Shown: piece by piece, positions 14,916 to 20,015 of the stretch
How the letters are laid out: every line of letters begins with the position of its first letter
How positions within the stretch are numbered: the first letter of the stretch is position 1
Source: Ruminiclostridium sp.
GTDB lineage: Bacteria; Bacillota_A; Clostridia; Oscillospirales; Oscillospiraceae
Reading direction: 5' to 3'
Assembly (NCBI GenBank): GCA_017521345.1
Contig: JAFXCU010000045.1
Span: 1-20,015 of the forward strand
DNA: 20,015 bases
Notes under the pieces: model-generated
Seen by the model: the letters and a program-made list of their open reading frames with translations, nothing else
What the model was told of the DNA's origin: nothing
Database searches by the model: none
Position numbers and translations under genes: made by a program

Positions 14916-15587
14916 TTAACGATAGGTTTTCTTCCGGTCGTCCAAAATCTCCCGGCGGTGGCAGTGGGAGTAGACGATGGGCAGGTCGGGATGCTCGCTC
15001 TTGAAGCCCTGCAGGAGAACGTCGGGGTTCAGACCAGGGTTCTGGGCCTTCAACAGAATGGTCAGGTAGAGGAAGGCGCCGTCAGCCCGGACCTCCTCCA
15101 CAGCCTCCACCAGGGGAATGATATCCACCTCGGTAAAGCCGCTCTTGGCCTTCTTGCTGCGTTTCTGGACCACGAAGCTCTCCCGGTTCAGAAGGGCGTG
15201 GAGGGCCTCTGCGGCCTTTATAGCGAGAGAGCCATCAAACTCCAGGGTAATATCATACCGGACGTAGGAGAGCTTCTTAAAGGCCTGTCCGCCCTCGTAG
15301 CACTGGAGGACCTGGATGCCCGCAGGGAGGGCATCGTTCATCTGCTGGGGCAGGGTCTCCATGGTGGCACCATCCATCAGGCCGAACTCCATGATCTCAC
15401 AGTCGCTGGAGAAGCCCAGGGGCAGAGGCAGGGGAATGGAGACATAGGGATGGGGATGGAAACCGGCGGTGTGGCGGATGGTGATACCGGCCCGCAGGAA
15501 GGCACGCTCCATGGTGTGCATCAGATCCAGATGGGAGATGTACTGGGAGGTGCCGGACTTGGTAAAGAGGATTCTCTGATCAGCCAT
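14916..15587 (-). CDS. DUF2344 (TIGR03936) radical-SAM-linked protein
   Basis: A 223-residue protein whose N-terminus (R-I-L-F-T-K-S-G-T-S-Q-Y-I-S-H-L-D) and following G-F-H-P-H-P and L-P-L-G segments match the DUF2344/TIGR03936 family. These proteins are encoded beside, or fused to, TIGR03960 radical SAM proteins; their biochemical role is not established, although tRNA or rRNA modification has been suspected because of usual neighbours. The start is ATG 15587 rather than the frame opening at 15620, because an AAGGAGGGG ribosome site (15594-15602) precedes it. This makes it overlap the radical SAM gene by eight bases, so translation is likely coupled. The C-terminal end is basic. Confidence 0.92.
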   Translation of the reverse strand: MADQRILFTKSGTSQYISHLDLMHTMERAFLRAGITIRHTAGFHPHPYVSIPLPLPLGFSSDCEIMEFGLMDGATMETLPQQMNDALPAGIQVLQCYEGGQAFKKLSYVRYDITLEFDGSLAIKAAEALHALLNRESFVVQKRSKKAKSGFTEVDIIPLVEAVEEVRADGAFLYLTILLKAQNPGLNPDVLLQGFKSEHPDLPIVYSHCHRREILDDRKKTYR

Positions 15588-17418
15588 GGCATACCCCTCC
15601 TTCACACAGTTTGTTGGCACCGCAGCCGGAGCACTTTTCCCGGCAGTCGGGGGTGATGACGCCCTGGTAGGCGGCCTCCCGTTCCTTCCACAGGTAGCTG
15701 TCCTTCACGCCGTCCGAGATGACCTTCCAGGGCAGGATCTCCTCCTTGCCCCGCTCCCGGTTGGCGTAGAAAGCGGGATCCAGACCGTTGGCCTGGAAGG
15801 CATCCATCCAGGTCTGGAAGCTGAAGTACTCACTCCAGGAGTCGAACTTGGCCCCGTTCTTCCAGGCGGTCTCGATGACGTCGGCCAGACGACGGTCGCC
15901 ACGGGAGAGGCAGGCTTCCAGGAAGCTGGTGTCGGGGTCATGCCAGTTGTAGGTGATGGACTTGTTGCGCATGTTGTCCCGCAGAAGGGTGACCTTGCGC
16001 ATGTACTCCTCCATGGTGTTCTGTGCCTCCCACTGGAAGGGGGTGTGGGACTTGGGCACGAAGCAGGAGGTGGAGACCGTGATGCGAACACCACGGGAGC
16101 GATTGGGAGTGTTGTTCCGCCAGACGTGATAGACCTTGGTGGCCAGGTCGGCGATGCCCAGCACATCCTCGTCGGTCTCGGTGGGAAGGCCCAGCATGAA
16201 GTAGAGCTTCACGCTGCTCCAGCCACCGGCAAAGGCGGTGCGGCAGGTGTTGAGCAGGTCTTCCTCGGTGACATTCTTGTTGATGGCGTCACGGAGCCGC
16301 TGGGAACCGGCCTCGGGGGCGAAGGTCAGACCGCTCTTTCGGCCGCCGGCCTGGAGCTTTTCCATGAGCTCCATGGAGAAGTTGTCGGCACGGAGGGAGG
16401 GCAGGGAGATGTTGACCTTGTTGGGCTGGCAGTATTCCAGCAGACCGTCGCACAGGGGGAGCAGGTCGGGGTAGTCACTGGAGGAGAGGGACATGAGGGT
16501 CATCTCCTGGTAGCCGGATGCCTTGCAGGCGTCGATGCCCTGCTGCACCAGCAGCTCCTGGCTGCGGTTGCGGACGGGACGATAGACGAAACCGGCCTGG
16601 CAGAAGCGGCAGCCACGGATACAGCCACGGAAAAGCTCCAGCATGACACGGTCGTGGGTGATCTCGGTGGAGGGCACGATGGTCTCTACGGGATAGTAGG
16701 ACTTGTCCATGTCAGTGACCAGCCGCTTGGTGACCTTCTCAGGGGCACCGTCCAGGGGCGTGATGGCGGAAATGACGCCGTCCTCCTGATAGGTAATCTC
16801 ATAGAGAGAGGGAACGTAGATGCCGGGGAGTTTGGCGGCCTCACGGAGCAGGCGGGCCTTGTCCCAGCCCTCCTGACGGGCCTTGCGGTAGAGCTCCACC
16901 AGATCAGGCAGGGCATCCTCGCCCTCGCCCAGGGAGACCACATCCACGAAGGGAGCCAGAGGCTCGGGGTTATAGGTGGAGGTGCCGCCTGCCACCACCA
17001 GAGGGGTGATGTCGGGGCGGTCAGCGCTGCGCAGGGGGAGACCGGCCAGGTCCAGCATATTCAGCACGTTGGTGTAGGCCATCTCATAGCCCAGGGAGAA
17101 GCCGATGATGTCAAAGTCCTTGACGGGGTCACCGCTCTCCAAAGCGTACAGGGGCAGACCTTCCTTCCGCATCTCCTCTTCCATGTCACCCCAGGGGGCG
17201 AAGACACGCTCGCACCAGACGCCGGGCATATTGTTCAGGACCCCGTAGAGGATACGCATACCCAGGTTGGACATGCCGATCTCATAGGTGTCCGGGAAGC
17301 AGAAGGCGAAGCGGCAGTCCACCTCGGCCTTGTCTTTCTGGACGGCCTTATACTCGCCGCCCACATAGCGCCCGGGCTTCTGGACCCGGGCCAGGATTTT
17401 TTCCAGTTTATGATCCAT
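15580..17418 (-). CDS. TIGR03960-family B12-binding-like radical SAM protein
   Basis: A 612-residue protein with a cobalamin-binding-like N-terminal domain (about 20-180, without a clear DxHxxG motif) and a radical SAM domain carrying C266-x3-C270-x2-C273 in G-C-I-R-G-C-R-F-C-Q for the 4Fe-4S cluster. It has the Elp3-like core, then a C-terminal Cys cluster at 592, 596, 599, 605 and 610. It matches the TIGR03960 family, partner of DUF2344. The substrate is unknown. The start is ATG 17418, five bases after GGAGG (17424-17428). The TTG at 17430 is in frame but is itself part of the ribosome-site region. It follows the small membrane protein gene by 38 bases and is first of the overlapping pair. 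S-adenosylmethionine-dependent radical chemistry in the cytoplasm is the family activity. Confidence 0.94.
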   Translation of the reverse strand: MDHKLEKILARVQKPGRYVGGEYKAVQKDKAEVDCRFAFCFPDTYEIGMSNLGMRILYGVLNNMPGVWCERVFAPWGDMEEEMRKEGLPLYALESGDPVKDFDIIGFSLGYEMAYTNVLNMLDLAGLPLRSADRPDITPLVVAGGTSTYNPEPLAPFVDVVSLGEGEDALPDLVELYRKARQEGWDKARLLREAAKLPGIYVPSLYEITYQEDGVISAITPLDGAPEKVTKRLVTDMDKSYYPVETIVPSTEITHDRVMLELFRGCIRGCRFCQAGFVYRPVRNRSQELLVQQGIDACKASGYQEMTLMSLSSSDYPDLLPLCDGLLEYCQPNKVNISLPSLRADNFSMELMEKLQAGGRKSGLTFAPEAGSQRLRDAINKNVTEEDLLNTCRTAFAGGWSSVKLYFMLGLPTETDEDVLGIADLATKVYHVWRNNTPNRSRGVRITVSTSCFVPKSHTPFQWEAQNTMEEYMRKVTLLRDNMRNKSITYNWHDPDTSFLEACLSRGDRRLADVIETAWKNGAKFDSWSEYFSFQTWMDAFQANGLDPAFYANRERGKEEILPWKVISDGVKDSYLWKEREAAYQGVITPDCREKCSGCGANKLCEGGVCHG

Positions 17419-17456
17419 AGGGACCTCCAATGCAGCAGAGGGTACCTCTGCGGTAT

Positions 17457-17966
17457 TTACGATTCATCGAGAGGGGTGCAGTGGCCCAGAAAAGCCAGCG
17501 TCCGCTCCTTCATGTCCAGGGAGAGGAATTTGTCCAGATAACCCAGACTGTAGACATGATCTTCTACCATCACAAGACGGTCAAACCCTGTCACCACCTG
17601 ATGGACAAATTGCTCGTCTTCCGTCCAGGTAATCAGCAGGTATCCGCCGTTGCTGTGACCGTTGAGGCCATCGGAAGGAAAGGGCGTGCGCCAGGTGCGG
17701 TTGATGGTGTAGCCATTCAGCAGGTCCTGAAAGGCGCTCCGTTCCTCGGAGCCAACCTCCAGGCGGTAGGTGGTCACTTCAGTGTTCAGGGTGGACTGAA
17801 CTTCTCCTTCCTCCGGCGGGATAACATCCATCTCGTGCCAGGAAATGACCAGGTCTTTGTCCTCCGGAATTCTGCTGCCCAGTGAGATGGGCCACAGATA
17901 GACCACCAGCAGCAGGATGACCACTACGGTACAGAGAACCTTACGGCGGTTGCTCCATTCTTTCAT
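17457..17966 (-). CDS. Small membrane-anchored protein of unknown function
   Basis: A 169-residue protein with a basic N-terminus (K-E-W-S-N-R-R-K) and one membrane helix (about 10-27), then a soluble region facing outside. I do not recognise the family. The soluble part holds strand-like stretches such as T-Y-R-L-E-V, G-Y-L-L-I-T-W and V-Y-S-L-G-Y and an R-T-W-R-T-P-F-P segment. No Cys lipobox or catalytic motif is visible. The start is ATG 17966 with GGAGG upstream, in the same CATTGGAGGT-n-CCTATG context as the radical SAM gene, one base different over 17. An extended -10 promoter (18005-18013) and a 38-base gap to the radical SAM gene suggest that it leads that operon, but a functional link is not evident. 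Confidence 0.8.
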   Translation of the reverse strand: MKEWSNRRKVLCTVVVILLLVVYLWPISLGSRIPEDKDLVISWHEMDVIPPEEGEVQSTLNTEVTTYRLEVGSEERSAFQDLLNGYTINRTWRTPFPSDGLNGHSNGGYLLITWTEDEQFVHQVVTGFDRLVMVEDHVYSLGYLDKFLSLDMKERTLAFLGHCTPLDES

Positions 17967-18004
17967 AGGCACCTCCAATGGGTCGGGGGTGGATACGTAA
18001 CAAC

Positions 18005-18013
18005 ATTATAACA
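18005..18013 (-). promoter_or_regulatory. Extended -10 promoter for the 17966-14916 operon
   Basis: On the minus strand, TGTTATAAT is a perfect TATAAT with the TG extension. The -35 position falls in the terminator hairpin at 18015-18042 and shows no consensus, so recognition would depend on the extended -10. Confidence 0.65.
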
Positions 18014-18044
18014 TAAAAAGGACTGCTATGGCAGTCCTTTTTTC
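18013..18044 (-). terminator. Rho-independent terminator of the TVP38-family gene
   Basis: A 12-base stem (18015-18026 with 18031-18042) with loop of four and a T-run on the minus strand lies just after the stop of the gene ending at 18048. Confidence 0.88.
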
Positions 18045-18047
18045 AAA

Positions 18048-18749
18048 TCATTCCGATTCATTGTGTGCCTTGCAGATTTTATTGTAAATGAGAAGGCCGG
18101 TCATGCTGATGAGGAATGTCACGGCGAAAACGATCACAGCAAAAATATATCGTTCTGTGCCCAGGGCGTTGCCGCCGATGGTGGAGGTGACGATGGCGGG
18201 CAGCCGCCCCAGGGTACAGATGACCATAAGAGCAGGGAGCTTGATGTCAGTGAGGCCCACGAAGTAGCACAGCAGATCCTTGGGGGTGCCGGGGATCATG
18301 AAGATCAACAGGAAGAGGATCACCCGCTTGGGGGAGCTCTTCAGAAACCGGATGGTCTCCAGCTTTTCGGGCGGATAAAACACATGGACCAGTTTAACAC
18401 CAAATCGGCGCACCAGAACAATCACCAGAAAACTGCCGATCATGCCGCCGATGAGGCAGAGGATGGTTCCCTCTATGGCACCAAAGGCGTAGCCACCGGC
18501 GATCTCCAGGGGTTCACCGGGGATGATGGCTGCCAGGATCTGGACCACCACCATGGCAACGAAGGCCAGTTGGCCGCCAAAACGACTCTGATCCACCCAC
18601 TGACGGAACTGTTCGGGTTCTGAGGCCAGCTGGACCATGGGTACGCCGATGCGCCAGCAGACGAGGCCGATGGCAGCAGCGAAAGCCAGGATGGCCAGGA
18701 TGGCCAACCGTTTGCGCTGCTGTTCTGTTCTGGTTTTATTGGACTTCAT
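18048..18749 (-). CDS. TVP38/TMEM64 (SNARE-associated/VTT-domain) membrane protein
   Basis: A 233-residue integral membrane protein of the VTT-domain family (YdjZ/TVP38 branch of the DedA superfamily). Helices lie at about 15-33, 58-78, 90-115, 142-160, 170-190 and 200-222. Signature stretches are I76-P-G-E-P-L-E-I-A-G-G-Y-A-F-G near 76-90, I-P-G-T-P-K-D-L-L-C-Y-F-V-G-L-T at 152-167, and G181-R-L-P-A. Relatives act as lipid scramblases or flippases or in membrane homeostasis; the role here is not resolved. A TTGACG-17-TAAAAT promoter lies upstream. The start ATG 18749 has a GGTGAG-type ribosome site, which is moderate. Confidence 0.92.
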   Translation of the reverse strand: MKSNKTRTEQQRKRLAILAILAFAAAIGLVCWRIGVPMVQLASEPEQFRQWVDQSRFGGQLAFVAMVVVQILAAIIPGEPLEIAGGYAFGAIEGTILCLIGGMIGSFLVIVLVRRFGVKLVHVFYPPEKLETIRFLKSSPKRVILFLLIFMIPGTPKDLLCYFVGLTDIKLPALMVICTLGRLPAIVTSTIGGNALGTERYIFAVIVFAVTFLISMTGLLIYNKICKAHNESE

Positions 18750-18784
18750 ATCGTCTCACCAGCTTTCGTGGCAGAGATGACTCT

Positions 18785-18813
18785 ATTTTATCTGCATCGG
18801 ATGGGTTCGTCAA
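18785..18813 (-). promoter_or_regulatory. Promoter of the TVP38-family gene
   Basis: On the minus strand, TTGACG (18808-18813) and TAAAAT (18785-18790) are 17 bases apart, about 35 bases upstream of the start codon. Confidence 0.8.
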
Positions 18814-18824
18814 GATTCACGCAA

Positions 18825-18854
18825 AAGAATCCCTCCCGGATGTCCGGGAGGGAT
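18825..18854 (-). terminator. Terminator of the DUF2812 protein gene
   Basis: A GC-rich stem of about 11-12 bases (18829-18840 with 18843-18854) lies just after the stop at 18864, with TCTTTT following on the minus strand. The U-tail is short, the stem strong. Confidence 0.8.
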
Positions 18855-18863
18855 GGTGTGAGG

Positions 18864-20015
18864 TCAGGGGTTCAATTTTTCAGCCACAATGGACATTTGC
18901 TCCTGGGTGGGCGTCCAGTCGAAGTTGATCTCCAGCATGGCGTCCTCCCAGAAAATGAGGTATTCCTCCATGGTGTCCTGGCCCCAGCAGCGCTGGTAGG
19001 CTTCCTGTGCGCCCCAGAGTTCCGGGTCTATGGCGGCGTAATAATGGCGGTCATCTATGTCGTGTTCGTTGCGATAGTCATACTGGCTCAGCAGTTCCTC
19101 CCGGAAGGTATCGTACAGAGGGCTGAACTTGACTTCGATCAAGGTGTAGTCCAGGTCGGGGGGCTCCAGGTTGTCCATGGTGGGATACTGGCTGGCGTCC
19201 AGTTTGGAAGCCAGGAAGGAACTCTGCTTGTTTGCCAAATAGGAGTAGCGGGCGTCACTGTCCACCTCCATCAGGTCCTCCACAGTGAGGGGAAGATCAT
19301 CGTGGTAAATGTGGAAGGTGGAGCCCTTGAACTCATAGGTTTCAACGCGGTCCTTGTCTTCAAACAGGTCGGACATGTCGGTGCCAACGATGGTGGCAAC
19401 CAGAAGACCCACGGTCAGGCCCAGGACAAAACAGGCGGCGAAGGTGACGATGCGGTTGACCTTGGTGCTGACCTGTTTCTTCTTCATGAAGTTTTTCAGC
19501 AGGAAGACCAAGGCAAACAGGACTGCCATATAGCCGAAGGACATCAGGCCAATGGCCAGATTCATTCCGCCGCCCAGGGACAAAAACCAGAACACCAGGT
19601 AGATGGCCAGAATCATCAGGGTTACGATCTGGAGCTTTCGAGTGCTTCGGGTTGGCAGGAGCGTGTCTTCCTCCAGGGCGGCCGCCTTGGCTTTTCGATA
19701 CCAGCGGAGGTAGGTGATGATCTCAGCGCTGCAGAGAAGGATCACCAAGCTCCAGGGGACCAGAGAGGCCAGGGTAGACCCGGAGAACAGCACATACAGG
19801 GGATTGGAGACCACTCGGCCGATCACCAGAGCGATCTGGATGACGGCACAGGCCAGAAGGATCAGGCTGGAGGAGATGAAGTTGCGCTTCATGGCCTTGT
19901 GGATGTTTTCCACCTGGAGGAGAGGATCGGTCTCAATGGGGACGGGGTTCTCTTCTTCGTTGTAAAAGACCTGCATCTGGGCGGACAGACCTGCCAGTTT
20001 CCACCTGCTTTGGGC
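18864..20015 (-). CDS. DUF2812-domain membrane protein, partial (5' end outside window)
   Basis: The frame is open to the window end: 13 codons precede the ATG at 19976, and that ATG has no ribosome site, so the gene starts beyond 20015. The upstream codons give R-W-K-L-A-G-L-S-A-Q, continuing into M-Q-V-F-Y-N-E-E and I-E-T-D-P near the ATG. This fits the end of a DUF2812 domain, which usually closes with a G-W-x-L segment and a T-D-P. Counting from the ATG, five or so membrane helices lie at about 33-52, 63-85, 116-135, 140-160 and 178-198. A soluble, acidic C-terminal part (about 205-370) then faces outside, with many Asp, Glu and Tyr. DUF2812 proteins are often encoded beside PadR regulators; that neighbour would lie outside this window. 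Function unknown. Confidence 0.8.
   Translation of the reverse strand, partial: AQSRWKLAGLSAQMQVFYNEEENPVPIETDPLLQVENIHKAMKRNFISSSLILLACAVIQIALVIGRVVSNPLYVLFSGSTLASLVPWSLVILLCSAEIITYLRWYRKAKAAALEEDTLLPTRSTRKLQIVTLMILAIYLVFWFLSLGGGMNLAIGLMSFGYMAVLFALVFLLKNFMKKKQVSTKVNRIVTFAACFVLGLTVGLLVATIVGTDMSDLFEDKDRVETYEFKGSTFHIYHDDLPLTVEDLMEVDSDARYSYLANKQSSFLASKLDASQYPTMDNLEPPDLDYTLIEVKFSPLYDTFREELLSQYDYRNEHDIDDRHYYAAIDPELWGAQEAYQRCWGQDTMEEYLIFWEDAMLEINFDWTPTQEQMSIVAEKLNP

Noticed and set aside
15586..17541. 651-codon open frame on the plus strand opposite the radical SAM gene
   Set aside because: The opposite strand carries a full radical SAM protein with its Cys motif. The plus-strand frame is Gly/Val/His/Gln-rich and matches no family.

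Overview
The window looks like chromosome of a low-oxygen gut Firmicute of the Clostridia, most like the Oscillospiraceae (Flavonifractor/Oscillibacter/Lawsonibacter kind). This is inferred from moderately high GC, strong GGAGG ribosome sites, TTGACA/TATAAT promoters, lipobox lipoproteins, an SLH-domain secreted protein, a DUF2812 protein, and a radical SAM/DUF2344 pair typical of Firmicutes. I see no RNA genes, transposons, phage genes or CRISPR. It is ordinary, densely packed chromosome with many short transcription units closed by hairpin terminators. No stretch over 300 bases lacks a gene.

Layout: (1) 1-1581, plus strand: two adjacent CobW/COG0523-type P-loop GTPases. The first is cut by the window edge and carries a His/Cys-rich metal loop. 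The second appears fused to a C-terminal domain resembling YcgQ/DUF1980. Together they suggest a metal (probably zinc) handling locus that continues upstream. (2) 7294-1633, minus strand: a four-gene efflux operon of MarR regulator, lipoprotein RND adaptor, RND pump and alpha/beta hydrolase. A palindrome sits between the -35 and -10 of its promoter, as expected for MarR autorepression. (3) 7462-10354, plus strand: an ABC exporter gene broken by an in-frame TAG inside its second membrane helix, then a secreted SLH-domain protein with its own promoter. (4) 12719-10410, minus strand: a large membrane-anchored protein of unknown function and an HdeD/DUF308 membrane protein. (5) 12889-14875, plus strand: an MgtC-family membrane protein and a lipoprotein serpin. 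(6) 17966-14916, minus strand: a small membrane-anchored protein, a B12-binding-like radical SAM protein and its DUF2344 partner, overlapping by 8 bases. (7) 18749-18048, minus: a TVP38/TMEM64-family membrane protein. (8) 20015-18864, minus: the C-terminal part of a DUF2812 membrane protein running off the window end.

Most of the content is envelope-related: efflux, export, surface anchoring, protease inhibition and membrane proteins. The points most worth a second look are the GTPase-DUF1980-like fusion, the degenerate G4 motif of its neighbour, the amber codon in the ABC exporter (none of the 17 other genes here ends in TAG), the MarR operator architecture, and the lipid-anchored serpin with an inhibitory-type hinge.
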